DNA of 64,000 nt from positions 532,774,316-532,838,315 of the forward strand of contig NC_058519.1 in NCBI RefSeq assembly GCF_904849725.1, in the 5' to 3' direction. Below the pieces are notes generated by a model that was not told where the DNA came from, ran no database searches, and worked only from the letters and a program-made list of their open reading frames with translations. The DNA is from Hordeum vulgare subsp. vulgare. Lineage: Eukaryota > Streptophyta > Magnoliopsida > Poales > Poaceae. Position 1 is the first letter of the stretch. Every line of letters starts with the position of its first letter. Made by a program: the position numbers and the translations under genes. Shown here in pieces: positions 11,466 through 23,800 of the stretch.

Positions 11466-11846
11466 TCAAGTCACAAAACTGGCCAAAAAGAGCTCTCTAC
11501 TCCTTAGGTGATGGAAAAACTTGATCAAGCCAAGATAACACAAAACACGGAAACAAGAAAGACACACCGAAGAGAAAGAAACAACACAAAGACTCCAGGG
11601 GAGAGGGCGGTGGCCTAGGCCACCAATGTTTGAGACAAATGGAATGACACCGCGAAGAATTATCCTTGGGTTTATGACCATATCTCGTCTTTGAAGCACA
11701 AGTGCCATTTGGTGATGGCCAAAGTGAAAGACTTGATCGATTTATGCATAATGGGGGGAGGGAAAGTTCATTGAGAGAACAACACTCCCCCTATGTCCAT
11801 GCCTACATCTAGAGCAAGATGTAATGTAGAGTGAGGTGCAGAGTGC

Positions 11847-12305
11847 CTAGTTTCGATCCACATTACTTGAATAAATGATATTTAGCTCATGCCTTAACTC
11901 CCGGAACCTTGCTTCATCTAGGGGCTTAGTGAAAATATCTGCAAGTTGCTCTTCAGTGTTGATGAAGTGAATCTCAATATCACCTAGCTTGATATGTTCA
12001 CGAATGAAGTGATGGCGAATATCAATGTGCTTGGTCTTGCTGTGCTGAACCGGATTGAGAGAAATCTTGATAGCACTTTGGTTGTCACATAGGAGAGGCA
12101 CTTTGTCACAGGTGACACCGTAGTCCTTTAAACTTTGCCTCATCCATAGCAACTCGGCACAACAACTTGCAGCTGCTACATACTCAGCTTCGGTGGAGGA
12201 TAGTGATACACGGTCTGCTTCTTGCAAGACCAACTTACCAGTAAACGACCAAGGAATTGGCATCCTCCAGAGGTTGACTTCCTCTCCACACAGTCGCCTG
12301 CCCAA
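11847..12305 (-). pseudogene. RNase H segment of element E pol, out of frame with RT
   Basis: It carries the conserved RNase H strings [33 protein letters not shown] and TKHIDIRHHFIREH, and ends with IFTKPLDEARFRELR, the usual C-terminus of Copia polyproteins. It joins the RT frame across a 1-nt shift near 12205-12225, where the RT frame reads [11 protein letters not shown] and then goes out of register. A single-base indel is the simplest explanation. Confidence 0.88.
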
Positions 12306-13939
12306 TCTGAGTCAGAATAGCCCACTAGGTTAAATTTTGCTCCTTTGGGATACCATAGACCAAAGTTTGGAGTATGAGCCAAATATAGAAAGATTCGTTT
12401 GACAACCATGTAATGACTTTCCTTTGGTGCGGATTGAAACCGTGCACAAATCCCTACACTCAACATGATATCAGGTCTAGATGCACAAAGATAAAGGAGG
12501 GATCCAATCATGGAGCGATATACCTTTTGATCCACTGCTTTACCATTGGGATCACTGTCAAGCTTGCATCGTGTTGGCATGGGAAACTTGACCGGCTTGA
12601 CATCCTCTAGCTCAAACCTCTTGAGCATGTCTTGAGTGTACTTGGCTTGTTTAATGAAAGTCCCTTCTAAGCCTTGTTTGATCTCGAACCCGAGGAAGAA
12701 CTTCAACTCACCCATCATAGACATCTCAAATTTCTCGGTCATCAGTGCAGCAAATTCTTCATTGAAAGATTCGTTAGGAGAACCATAAATGATGTCATCA
12801 ACATATAGTTGGCATATGAACAAATCCCCTTTGACCCTCTTAGTAAAAAGAGTAGGATCAATCTTCCCAATTTCAAACCCACGATCTTGTAATAACTCAG
12901 TAAGATACTCATACCACGCACGTGGGGCTTGTTTAAGGCCATAGAGTGCCTTATTAAGTTTGTACACATGATTGGGGAGCTTGGGATGTTCGAACCCCGG
13001 GGGTTGTTTGACATATACCAACTCATTTAAAGGACCATTAAGAAAGGCACTTTTCACATCCATTTGTTGTAATTTGAAATTATGATGAGAAGCAAATGCA
13101 AGCATCATGCGAATAGATTCTAAACGAGCAACAGGGGCAAAGGTTTCACCGTAGTCGATACCCTCGACTTGGGAGTAGCCTTGAGCCACCAATCTTGCCT
13201 TGTTTTGAATCACAATCCCATTGGCATCTTGCTTGTTTTTGAAGATCCATTTGGTCCCGATGACATTATGTTCCTCCTTTGGCCTTGGCACTAAATCCCA
13301 GACTTGATTGCGCTCGAAATTGTTGAGTTCTTCATGCATGGCCATAAGCCAATCCTCATCATCGAGCGCTTCATGTACCTGATGAGGTTCACAATACGAA
13401 ACAAACGCGTGATGCTCACAATAATTCCAAATTTGTTGACGAGTGGATACTCCCTTTTTCAAACTACCAAGTACATTCTTCATAAGATGTGACTTGACTC
13501 TCAGCTTGTTCGCAATCTTGGTTGTGCGACGCTCCAAGAGTTCTTCATTGGATAACTGGGGAACATCGACTTGATTGCTTTGCGTGCCCTTGCGTTTTGA
13601 TCTTCCCTTGGCACCAGTACCCCGTTTAGGCGCCACAGAAGGGAATTGAGAGACAGCATCATGATCAACTTGATCTTCCTCTTGAGCAGGTTCACTAGTT
13701 TGTCCTTGTTCTTGTGGTTGCTCTTGATCTTGATCTTGTGCTTCTATTTGGTCTGGATCATGTGGTTGCACTTGATCTTGATCTTGAGCCGGTTCGGAAC
13801 CTTGGGTGAGTGCTTGTACTTCATGGGGCACATCACCATCTTTAGGCACTTGGTCTTGATCTTGAGTTTGTTCAACTTGTTGAGGGTCTTCTCTTTGTTC
13901 ATCGGAAGCGTGTGGGACTTGTGAGGATGATGGCTCCAC
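12176..13939 (-). pseudogene. Reverse transcriptase segment of element E pol
   Basis: It contains [54 protein letters not shown] and the catalytic YVDDIIYGS box, then [10 protein letters not shown] at the start of RNase H. This is the Copia RT order. It is in the same frame as the integrase segment, separated by a single TAA at 13952-13954. The N-terminal ~100 residues are a Gln/Asp-rich linker (QDQDQ repeats), common between Sirevirus integrase and RT. Nonfunctional unless the stop is read through. Confidence 0.9.
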
Positions 13940-13951
13940 TTGAGTAGAGCA

Positions 13952-15529
13952 TTATCCTTCTCCTTCGGCCACAAGGGGTTCTTCAATGGGGAGTATTTGA
14001 CCAATCCCCACTCTTCTTGTGGCTTCGGGAGGAATTTCATCACCTACATCACATAGACCACTTTGCTCCACTTGGGAGCCATTATTTTCATCAAACTCCA
14101 TGTTACACGTCTCCTCAATGAGTCCGATGGACTTGTTGAGGACACGGTAAGCATGAGAGTTTGTAGCATAACCAACAAAGATGCCCTCGTGTGCTCTAGA
14201 ATCAAATTTAGCTAAACGTGCACCTTTCTTGAGAATGAAACACTTACACCCGAATACCCGGAAGTACTTGAGATTGGGTTTGTTTCTGGTGAGAATCTCA
14301 TATGGGGTCTTGTTCAAGCCTTTGCGGATATAGAGCCGATTTGACGCATGACATGCTGTGTTGATGGCTTCGGCCCAAAACTTATATGGAGATTTGTATT
14401 CCACCATCATAGTTCTTGCAGCGTCTATCAGTGTCCAGTTCTTCCTTTCCGCCACACCATTTTGTTGAGGGGTATATGGTGCCGAATATTGATGTTTTAT
14501 TCCCTCATCACCTGGAAACTCATCCAAGGTGTAGTTCTTGAACTCGGTGCCATTGTCACTTCTGATCATCAAAATCTTTGCTTCATCTTGACGTTGAGCT
14601 TCATTAGCAAAGTTGATAACAGTCTGTTGAGTCTCACTCTTCCTCTTGAAGAAATATACCCAAGTGTATCTTGAGTAATCATCAACAATCACCAAACAGT
14701 ACTTTCTGCCCCCAAGACTATCAAATGATGGAGGACCGAAGAGATCCATATGAAGGAGCTCCAACGGTCTCTTAGTGTAAATGAGAGTCGTTGGACGATG
14801 AGCAGTCTCATGGATTTTTCCTTCAATGCAGGCACTGCAAGCACGATCTTTGGCAAAACTCACATTTGTTAGTCCACGAATATGGTCCCCTTTAAGGAGA
14901 CTTTGCAAAGATCTCATATTGACATGGGCTAGTCGGCGATGCCAAAGCCAGCCCACATCAACTTTAGCCATTAGACATGTTGCAGTCTTAGTGGGTCGCT
15001 TTGAAAAGTTCACCACACGGAGACCATTTTCGACATGTCCAACATAGGCTACTTTAAGAGTCTTGCTCCACAAAAGGACCACAGTATCAAGATTAAAGAA
15101 TGTGGAGAAGCCCATGATTGCAAGTTGACGAACCGAAAGTAAATTATAAGCAAGGGACTCAACAAGCATGACCTTCTCAATAGATAACTCTTGAGAGATG
15201 ACCACCTTACCAAATCCCAATACCTTTGACAATGATGCATTGGCGAATTGGACATGGGTGGGCATAGATGGGGAAGGATGCACATCCACCACTAAGTCCT
15301 TGCTTCCGGTCATATGATTTGTTGCTCCACTATCGAGCAACCATGACACCCCTCCGGAAGCAAACTCCTGCAATAGATCAAGGCTTGGTTTTAGGTACCC
15401 ATTTTTGAATGGGTCCTTTAACGTTAGAGACAAGGGTCTTAGGAACCCAAATAGCACATTCAATGTACTCATAGTAAGAACCAATAAATTTGGCATAAAC
15501 ATGCCCATCACCAGCACGACATAAGACAT
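13952..15529 (-). pseudogene. Protease and integrase segment of element E pol
   Basis: It starts in overlap with the end of gag. SWLLDSGATNHMTG is the aspartic protease site. WHRRLAHVNMRSLQ is the gag-pre-integrase zinc region. LLHMDLFGPPSF, IRSDNGTEFKN and YTPQQNGVAERKN give the D, D and E of the integrase core. The segment is open from the gag overlap to the TAA at 13952-13954. Pol is displaced from gag by a frame change at about 15375-15400, just where gag ends with TGA. This may be a real gag/pol frame relationship or a mutation. Confidence 0.9.
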
Positions 15530-17741
15530 AGGAAGGATTTAGTTTGTCGGCCGTGTTGGTAGGAATGGTTTTGCCCTTCTTGATGCTCCCATTTTCCACC
15601 TTGTTCCTGTTCACCTCCTGAGTCCCTTCGCCCTCTTTGACAAAGATGTCCATGAGGGTGGGGGATCTGTTGTTCCTGTTCTTTCTTTTTCTCTTGGACT
15701 TAGATGTAAGTCCAAGCCCCTCCTTTCCTACCACACCCTTTTGATTGCTCAAAAGGTCGTTCAGGTTCTTATTGCCTTGGATGCATGACACAAGGCCTTT
15801 CTCAAGTTTAGCCTTCAATTTGGCATTTTCCTCCACAAGATGTACATGCTCACAACAAGGGTTAGTTGTACAAGCATTATCAATTAAAACAAAAGGAGGA
15901 CAAGTAGAGATTTCCTTGGTAAGCTTTGCTTGAAGTTGATCATGAGACTCTTTCAGGGAGAAATGACTACCTTTCAAGGCCTTGTGAGCCTTGTCAAGTG
16001 TGTCAAACTCCATTTTGAGTCTGTCATGGTCAACCCCAAGAGCATCCTTTTCAGACTTAAGCATACGAGTAAGAACAATAGCATGATCTAGTTTCTTTTG
16101 CAATTTAGCGCAGTCATCGTTGTATGACTCCTCAGGAGCCAAACGAAGAGTGTGCTCTGTTTCTAGAGCAATAGAAAGTTCAGCAATCTCATCGGCATAG
16201 TCACGACTATGACCTTGCATCTCGGAGATGGTCTCCTCATGAGACTCGATGAGGTCATTAGCCTCACCCAATTGTTCCAAAAGGGCAACAAAGTGCCTCT
16301 TGGTTTCTCCTTTGATAGTACACAGAAATTTGTCAAGATCATGCTCATTAAGTTCCACAACATCAGTATCATCAACACCGTTTAACAATGAGGGAGCACT
16401 AGTGATGTTGGTCTTAATGTTGGGTGTTACCTGAGTGATACCTTTAGCCATGAGGCACTTGGCGATGTGATTATCGTTGGGGGCGTTGAAGAGGGACACC
16501 TTCTTGGAAGAAGGAGTGGCAATGGCGACAGTCGCATTTGCCACCATATCATCATCATCATCATCATCGGAGGGGTACTCTTCAAGTGCCACCATACCCT
16601 TTGGATGGGGTTTCTTGACAAAGTTGTTCTTGCTTGGAAATGACTTTGTTTTGTCCTTGCCAATGAGCTTGCCTCCGTTGTCTTCCCTCTTCTCATAAGG
16701 ACATTTCGCCACGAAATGGCTCACATTACCACAGTTATAGCATGTCCTCACTCGTTGCTTGGGTTTGAACCCACTTGAGTTGTTCTTGGTGAAGTTGGGT
16801 CTTGAGTTCCTCTTGTTGCCCCAGAATTGCCTTGACGCAAGAGCCATGTGCTCGTGATAAGCATACTTAGTGTCTTCAGGGCAGCTCTCCTCTTCTTCAT
16901 CCTCCTCTTCTTCTTCAGAAGCAGCCTTTGCCTTCAAAGCAAGTTTAGGTGAAGCTGTCTTTGACCAAACTCGAGCAAGTGCATTGTCAGCGGTCTCGTT
17001 CATGATTGACATTGCAATGAATTCATCCAACACCTCACTGGAAGACAACGAGTGGAAATCCGGTCGTTGGCGAATGACTGATGACATGGCTTTGTTGAAA
17101 GGCATGATGGCCTTAAGAAACTTGCGCTTGACCCATGTTTCATCCACATCCTTGCTCCCATGATCCTTGAGAGCAACAGTAATAGCAGTCACCCTCCGAT
17201 AGAGATCACGAGGGTCCTCATCTTCCTTCATTACAAACTCATCAGCCTGATCAAGTATCACTTCATAGTTTGACCATTGAATGCTAGAGCTTCCCTTGTA
17301 TAGCACCATAATGTGCTCCCAACAGTCCTTGGCTAGAGAGAAGGGGCGCAAGTGAGGAAGATCTTCAGGCGGTACTGCGGACTGTAAAATGAACAATGCG
17401 GAGTGATTATATTGATTGTCCGCTTCTTCTCTTGGGGTGAGGTTTCTTGGGTCATGAGGATAGCAGCCTTGCTCGATGATTCTCCATAAGTTTGTTGAGT
17501 TGTGATTCAAATGAGACTTAATAGAAAACACCCAGTTAGCAAAATCACCCTTAACAAGCTTAGGAGGAGGACCAACAGGATTAAGACGCAGTGTGGGAAC
17601 GGGTCCTCCATAGACCATGGGAGGTGGAACTGAGGCATAGGTTCCAGTCCCATCCTTTTCGTGAAATGAGGAAGGTCGCATACCTTTAGCCGCTTCCTTA
17701 GAGGAATTGGCCTCCGAATCGGTGATGGTGGGCTTAACCAC
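15378..17741 (-). CDS. Gag of element E (Sirevirus-type, 787 aa, intact)
   Basis: This is the retrotransposon capsid/nucleocapsid precursor. From the N-terminus: a Pro/Gly-rich lead; a retrotransposon gag (UBN2-like) domain at about residues 75-270 (LVKGDFANWVFSIKSHL); an acidic EEEEEDEEEE patch; one CCHC zinc knuckle CYNCGNVSHFVAKC at about 333-346; a Ser/Asp-rich linker with DDDDDDD; a long charged coiled-coil-like segment (~480-650); and a basic KRKRKNRN patch. A C-terminal module AKFIGSYYEYIECAIWVPK has a counterpart in the Gag of element C. A length near 790 aa is long for Copia but normal for Sireviruses. It lies directly downstream of LTR and PBS and is uninterrupted, so E could supply Gag even though its pol is broken. 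Confidence 0.9.
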   Translation of the reverse strand: MVKPTITDSEANSSKEAAKGMRPSSFHEKDGTGTYASVPPPMVYGGPVPTLRLNPVGPPPKLVKGDFANWVFSIKSHLNHNSTNLWRIIEQGCYPHDPRNLTPREEADNQYNHSALFILQSAVPPEDLPHLRPFSLAKDCWEHIMVLYKGSSSIQWSNYEVILDQADEFVMKEDEDPRDLYRRVTAITVALKDHGSKDVDETWVKRKFLKAIMPFNKAMSSVIRQRPDFHSLSSSEVLDEFIAMSIMNETADNALARVWSKTASPKLALKAKAASEEEEEDEEEESCPEDTKYAYHEHMALASRQFWGNKRNSRPNFTKNNSSGFKPKQRVRTCYNCGNVSHFVAKCPYEKREDNGGKLIGKDKTKSFPSKNNFVKKPHPKGMVALEEYPSDDDDDDDMVANATVAIATPSSKKVSLFNAPNDNHIAKCLMAKGITQVTPNIKTNITSAPSLLNGVDDTDVVELNEHDLDKFLCTIKGETKRHFVALLEQLGEANDLIESHEETISEMQGHSRDYADEIAELSIALETEHTLRLAPEESYNDDCAKLQKKLDHAIVLTRMLKSEKDALGVDHDRLKMEFDTLDKAHKALKGSHFSLKESHDQLQAKLTKEISTCPPFVLIDNACTTNPCCEHVHLVEENAKLKAKLEKGLVSCIQGNKNLNDLLSNQKGVVGKEGLGLTSKSKRKRKNRNNRSPTLMDIFVKEGEGTQEVNRNKVENGSIKKGKTIPTNTADKLNPSYVLCRAGDGHVYAKFIGSYYEYIECAIWVPKTLVSNVKGPIQKWVPKTKP

Positions 17742-17952
17742 TAACGCCGGTTCGGGTGGACTTTTAAATCCCTCAATTAACTATTTAAGCATGGTCTTGA
17801 CTTCGTTCGTCAAGGACGTCTTGAGGGCGGCCATAGCCGTATTCAAGTCGTCCCTTGTGACCGAAGTCAAGTCCATGGCCTCGGGTTGCCCATGGGGAAC
17901 TCCCTCTTCGCCTTCCATACTCTTCGGGTGGTGAAACCCTTAATAAAGAGAT

Positions 17953-17967
17953 GTGGCTCTGATACCA
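17953..17967 (-). other. Primer-binding site of element E
   Basis: TGGTATCAGAGCCAC on the minus strand lies two bases after the LTR end. It matches the initiator tRNA-Met complement used by Copia elements. Confidence 0.9.
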
Positions 17968-17969
17968 AT

Positions 17970-19402
17970 TGAAAGGATCGATATGGTTGACTAGAGGGGG
18001 GTGAATAGGCAACTACCAATTTTTAGCTTTTCTAAATAAATATGGAGTAGAAATCATAAAGGTTCACTAACATGGCACTAGGAGGACAACCTATATGATG
18101 CTACTTAGTAACGAGTAACGAAGCACGTAGGCGATACTCTACAACACCAACATATACAAAGTAAAGGTAAGATATAACCACAAGTGGAACCGATGAAGAC
18201 GAGGATGTGTTACCGAAGTTCCTTCCCTTTGACAGGAAGTACGTCTCCGTTGGAGCGGTGTGGAGGCACAATTCTCCCCCAATAAGCCACTAGGGCCACC
18301 GTATTCTCCTCACGCCCTCGCACAATGCAAGGTACCGTGATTCCATTATAGGTGCTCTTGAAGGCGGTGACCGAACCTTTACAAACAAGGTTGGGGCAAT
18401 CTCCACACAAAGCTTGGAGGCTCCCAACAAGACCACGGAGCTTCACCACAATGGAATGTGGCTCCGAGGTGACCTCAACCGTCTAGGATGCTCAACCACC
18501 CAAGAGTAACAAGATCCGCAAGGGATTAGTAGGGGGAATCAAATATTCTTTGGTGGAAGTGTGGATCAAGGCCTTATCAAGCAATCCCTAGAAAATCAAC
18601 AAGGTTGATTGGCTAGGGAGAGAGATCGGGCTAAAATGAGCTTGTGGAGCAACAATGGAGTTTAGAGAGGTCAAAGGTGAGCTCAAGGAAGAAGTAGATG
18701 CATTTATATAGTAGGTGGGGCAGATCCAACCGTTACCCACCTACCACATAAATGCACGAGCGGTACTACCGCTCCTCGAGCGGTACTACCGCTCCTGGGA
18801 GCGGTACTACCGCTCAGCTCCTCACCAACCACGGTAGTACCGGGGGGTACTACCGCGCCACCCCCTTAGTGGGAAAGTATGCGAGAAAAGGTACGTCGGT
18901 GCGGTAGTAAAATAATACTACCGCACTGAGGGCGGTAGTACCGCCCTTGGAGCGGTAGTAAAAAACTACTACCGTTCTTCGGGCGGTAGTACCGCTCCTG
19001 GAGCGGTAGTAGAAGTTTACTACCGCACCTGGGACGGTAGTACCACTCTGAGAGCGGTACTACCACTGTGCCAGCGGTACTACCGCTTACCCTTTTTCAC
19101 ATAGGCAAGGCAAATACAATGGTGCTCCATTGAGGCTAAAATATGGGTGGGTGCATGAGGTGTGTGCGTGAAGATTCCACCCAAACCTTTCCGACGCGGA
19201 CCCCCTCTTGGTACGAAGACTTTCCTATGACTCAAACTAGGAAGAGAAATGCAGAAAAAAATCCGTCTTCGAGATCCTCGGAGGGGCGTCGAGTCATCTT
19301 GTGCCTAAAGGAGAATATTCTGAAATGCTCAGGACACAAGATTCGTCTGCACAACAATTGTCATCAATCACTAAAACCACTTAGGAGAAATATGCCCTAA
19401 CA
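17970..19402 (-). repeat. 5' LTR of element E
   Basis: It is collinear with 7248-8690. The TATA box lies at 18703-18711 (minus) and the palindrome array at 18757-19090 upstream of it. The LTR includes an extra palindrome unit GAGCGGTACTACCGCTCCTC that the 3' LTR lacks. Confidence 0.92.
18757..19090. repeat. GCGGTA-TACCGC palindrome array, 5' LTR of E
   Basis: It has the same motif family as 8035-8380 but a different number and order of units. The arrays have therefore gained or lost units since the element inserted. Confidence 0.8.
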
Positions 19403-19407
19403 ACGGT
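19403..19407. repeat. Target-site duplication of element E, right copy (ACGGT)
   Basis: It is the ancestral sequence, as judged from the matching position in the 3' LTR of D. Confidence 0.85.
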
Positions 19408-19605
19408 TCGTGGGACTTATCGTGGGACGATTCGAGATACGTATTGTGAAGACGTTCCACTACATCAACCATGTTTCTTAACGCTTCCCGTTGAGCGATC
19501 TACAAGGGTACGTAGATCTAAATTTCCTCTCGTAGATGGGCATCACCATGATAGGTCTTCGTGTGCGTAGGAAAAATTATGTTTCCCATGCAACGTTCCC
19601 CAACA
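19408..19605 (+). repeat. 5' LTR of element D, second part
   Basis: It resumes the LTR after E and ends GCAACGTTCCCCAACA. It is collinear with 26526-26724. Confidence 0.92.
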
Positions 19606-19606
19606 G

Positions 19607-19623
19607 TGGCATCATGAGCTAGG
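19607..19623 (+). other. Decayed primer-binding site of element D
   Basis: TGGCATCATGAGCTAGG sits where TGGTATCAGAGC is expected, one base after the LTR. It has a T to C change and an inserted T. The leader from 19624 to 20858 shows no gene. Confidence 0.75.
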
Positions 19624-20858
19624 TTCATGCGTAGATGTTATCTCGAGTAGAACACAAAAGGTTTTGTGGACGGTGAAGTTAGATTTGCTGCCCTCCTTAG
19701 TCTTTTCTCAATTCGGCGGTATTGTTGGATTGAAGCGGCCCGGACCGATATAACTCGTACGCTCACGAGAGACTGGTTTCATCGATTGATATGCAACCTC
19801 GTTGCGTAAAGATGACTGGCGGGTGCATGTTTCTTCAACTTTAGTTGAATTGGTTTTGATAGAGGCGGTCCTTGGAGAGGTTAAATAGCAATTTTCATAT
19901 CTCAGTTGTGGTTTTTGCGTAAGTAAGATGCGATCATACTAGATACCCATAGCAGCCACGTAAAACATGCAACAACAAATTAGAGGACGTCTAACTTGTT
20001 TTTGCAGGGTATGCTTGTGATATGATATGGCCAATAATGTGATGTGATATATTGGATGTATGAGATGATCATGTTGTAATAGTTAATATCGACTTGCACG
20101 TCGATGCTACGGCAACCGTAAGGAGCCATTGGGTTGTCTTTAAACTAACGTTTGTGTTTGCGGATGCATTTACTATATTGCTAGGTCGTAGCTTTAGTAG
20201 TTATAGCATAGATAGCACGACAACCTCGATGGCGACACATTGATGGAGATCATGGTGTGGCATCGGTGACAAGAAGATCACGCTGGTGCTTAAGTGATGG
20301 AGATCAAGAAGCACAAGATGATGGCCATATCATGTCACTTATGAATTGCATGTGATGTTAATCCTTTTATGCACCTTATTTTGCTTAGAACAACGGTAGA
20401 ATTATAAGGTGATCTCTCACTAAAATTTCAAGACGAAATTGTGTTCTCCCCGACTGTGCACCATTGCGACAGTTCGTCGTTTTGAGACACCACGTGATGA
20501 TCGGGTGTGATAGACTCAATGTTCACATACAACAGGTGCAAAATAGTTGCACACGCGGAACACTCGGGTTAAACTTGACGAGCCTAGCATGTGCAGACAT
20601 GGCCTCGAAACACAAGAGACCGAAAGGTCAAGCATGAATCGTATAGTTGATATGATTAGCACAGAGATGCTTACCACTGAAACTATTCTCAACTCACGTG
20701 ATGATCGGACTTGAGTTAGTGAATTTGGATCATGTACCACTCAAATGACTAGAGAGATGTACTTTTTGAGTGGGAGTTTGTTAGTAATTTAATTAATTAA
20801 ACTCTAATTATCTTAAACATAGTCTAAGTCCACTTTGCAATATTTGTGTTGTAGATCA

Positions 20859-23800
20859 ATGGCTCACGCAACAGTCACCGTGAATTTTAATACGTTCCTA
20901 GAGAAAGCTAAGTTGAAAGATGATGGAAGCAACTTTGTAGACTGGGCTCATAATCTTAAGTTGCTCTTGCAAGCTGGGAAGAAGGGTTATGTCCTTAATG
21001 TTGCGATAGGAGATGAACCACCCGCTACGGCTGACCAAGATGTTAAGAACGTCTGGTTAACACGTAAGGAGGACTACTGAGTAGTTCAATGTGCAGTCTT
21101 GTATGGCTTAGAGCCGGGACTTCAACGTCGCTTTGAGCGTCATGAAGCATATGAGATGTTCCAGGAGTTGAAGTTTATCTTTCAGAAGAACGCCCGGATC
21201 GAGAGGTATGAGACCTCCGATAAATTATATGCTTGCAAGATGGAGGAGAATTCGCCTGTCAGTGAACTTGTGCTCAAAATGTCTAGGTACTCAAACCATC
21301 TAGCTGAGCTGGGTATTGAACTCCCGCAAGAAGCTATCACTGACAGAATTCTTCAATCACTGCCACCAAGCTACAAGAGCTTTTTATTGAACTATAACAT
21401 GCAAGGGATGAAGAAGTCACCCGACGAGTTATTCGCGATGCTGAAAGTCGCAGAGTCAGAACTCCGGAAAGAGCATCAAGTGTTGATGGTCAATAAGACC
21501 ACTAGTTTCAAGAGAAACGCCAAAGGCAAGAAGGGTAACTCCAAGAAGAGCAGCAAACCTGTTGCCAATCCGACGAAGAAACCCAAGGCTGGGCCTAAGC
21601 GTGAAACAGAGTCTTATTATTGCAAGGGACTGGGTCACTAGAAGCGCAACTCCCCCAAGTATTTGGCTGATAAGAAGGCGGCCAAGGAAAAATCAGGTAT
21701 ATTCTGTATACATGTTATTGATGTGTACTTAACCAACTCTCGTAGTAGTGCCTCGGTATTTCATACCGGTTCTGTTGCTCATATTTGCAACTCAAAACAG
21801 GAACTGCAGAATAAGCGAAGGCTGGCGAAGGATGAAGTGACGATGCGCGTGGGAAATGGTTCCAAGGTTGATGCAATCCCCGTCGGCACAGTTTCACTTC
21901 AGTTACCATCAAGATTAGTTATGAACTGAAATAATTGTTATTTAGTGCATGTATTAAGCATGAACATTATATTTGGATCTTGTTTATTGCGAGACGGTTA
22001 CTCGTTTAAGTCAGCAAATAATGGTTGTTCTATTTCTATGAGTAATATCTTTTATGGTCATGCACCCAATGTGAGAGGATTGTTCATATTGAATCTTGAT
22101 AGCGATGATACACATATACATAACATTGAGACCAAAAGATTTAGAGTTAACAATGATAGCGCCATGTTTTTGTGGCACTGCCGCTTAGGTCATATTGGTG
22201 TAAAGCGCATGAAGAAGCTCCACTCCGATGGACTTTTGGACTCACTTGACTTTGAATCACTTGACACGTGCGAACCATGCCTCATTGGCAAGATGACTAA
22301 GACTCCGTTCTCTGGAACAATGGAGCGTGCAAGTGACTTGTTGGAAATCATACATATCGATGTGTGCGGTCCGATGAGTGTGGAGGCGCGCGGCGGATAT
22401 CGTTATATTCTCACTTTCACTGACGATTTGAGTAGGTATGGATATATCTACTTGATGAAGCACAAGTCTGAAATGTTTGAGAAGTTCAAGCAATTTCAGA
22501 GTGAAGTTGAAAATCATCATAACAAGAAGATCAAGTTCCTACGGTCTGATCGTGGGGGTGAATATCTGAGTTTCGAGTTTGGTGCTCACTTAAGACAATG
22601 TTGAATTGTTTCCGAGTTGACACCGCCTGGAACACCACAGCGTAATGGTGTGTCTGAACGTCGTAATCGTACTTTGTTAGAAATGGTGCGATCTATGATG
22701 TCTCTTACTGATTTGCCATTATCATTTTGGGGTTATGCATTAGAGACAGCTGCATTCACTTTAAATAGGGCACCATCAAAATCCGTTGAGACGACACCAT
22801 ACGAACTGTGGTATGGCAAAAGACCGAAAGTGTCGTTTCTTAAAGTTTGGGGATGTGATGCTTATGTCAAAAAGCTTCAGCCTGAAAAGCTGGAACCCAA
22901 AGCGAAAAAGTGCATCTTCATAGGTTACCGAAAAGAGACAGTTGGGTACACCTTCTATCTCAAATCCGAGGGCAAAGTGTTTGTTTCTAAAAACGGGGCT
23001 TTTCTTGAGAAGGAGTTTCTCTCAAAAGAATTGAGTGGGAGGAAGATAGAACTTGATGAGGTTGTCGAACCTCTAACCCCTCTAGATGGTGGAGTGGGGC
23101 AAGGGGAAAGCCTTGTCATTGCGATGCTGGTTGAGGAGGAAGTTAATGATGATAATCATGAAACTTCGGATCAAGCTCCTATCGGACCTCGCAGGTCGAC
23201 AAGATCACGTACTACTCCTGAGTGGTACGGTAATCTTGTCTTATCAATCATGTTGTTGGACAACAATGAACCTGCGAATTATGAAGAAGCAATGGTGGGA
23301 CGAATTCCAACAAATGGCTGAAGGCCATGAAGTTCGAGATAGGATCTATGTATGAAAACAAAGTGTGGACTTTGGAAGTATTACTCGAAGGTCGCAAGGC
23401 TATTCAGAACAGATGGATCTTTAAGAAGAAGACGTACACACACGGTAATGTGACCGTTTATAAAGATCGACTTGTGGCAAAGGGTTTTTCACAAGTTCAA
23501 GGATTTGACTACGATGAGACATTCTGACCGGTAGCGATGCTTAAATCCGTCTGAATCATGTTAGCAATAGCTGCATTTTTCGATTACGAAATCTCGCAGA
23601 TGGATGTCAAAACGGCGTTCCTTAATGGTTTTCTTAAGGAAGAGTTGTATATGATGCAACTCGAAGGTTTTGTCGATCCAAAGAATGCTAACAAAGTATG
23701 CAAGCTCCAGCGATCCATTTATGGACTGGTGCAAGCATCTCGGAGTTGGAATAAACGCTTTGATGAGGTGATCAAGGCATTTGGGTTTATACAAGTGGTT

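Larger units (their letters stand above)
7248..19402 (-). mobile_element. Sirevirus-like Copia retrotransposon E (Maximus-like), 12.2 kb
   Basis: On the minus strand it runs LTR (17970-19402), PBS, gag, protease-integrase, RT-RNase H, an env-position ORF, polypurine tract and LTR (7248-8690). LTR ends are TGTTAGGGCATA...CCTTTCA. The size, long Gag, extra ORF after RNase H, repeated polypurine tracts and palindrome-rich LTRs all fit a Sirevirus. The name Maximus is recalled from Triticeae repeat nomenclature and is not verified. It inserted into the 5' LTR of D. The LTRs look roughly 97% identical by eye. Confidence 0.9.
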
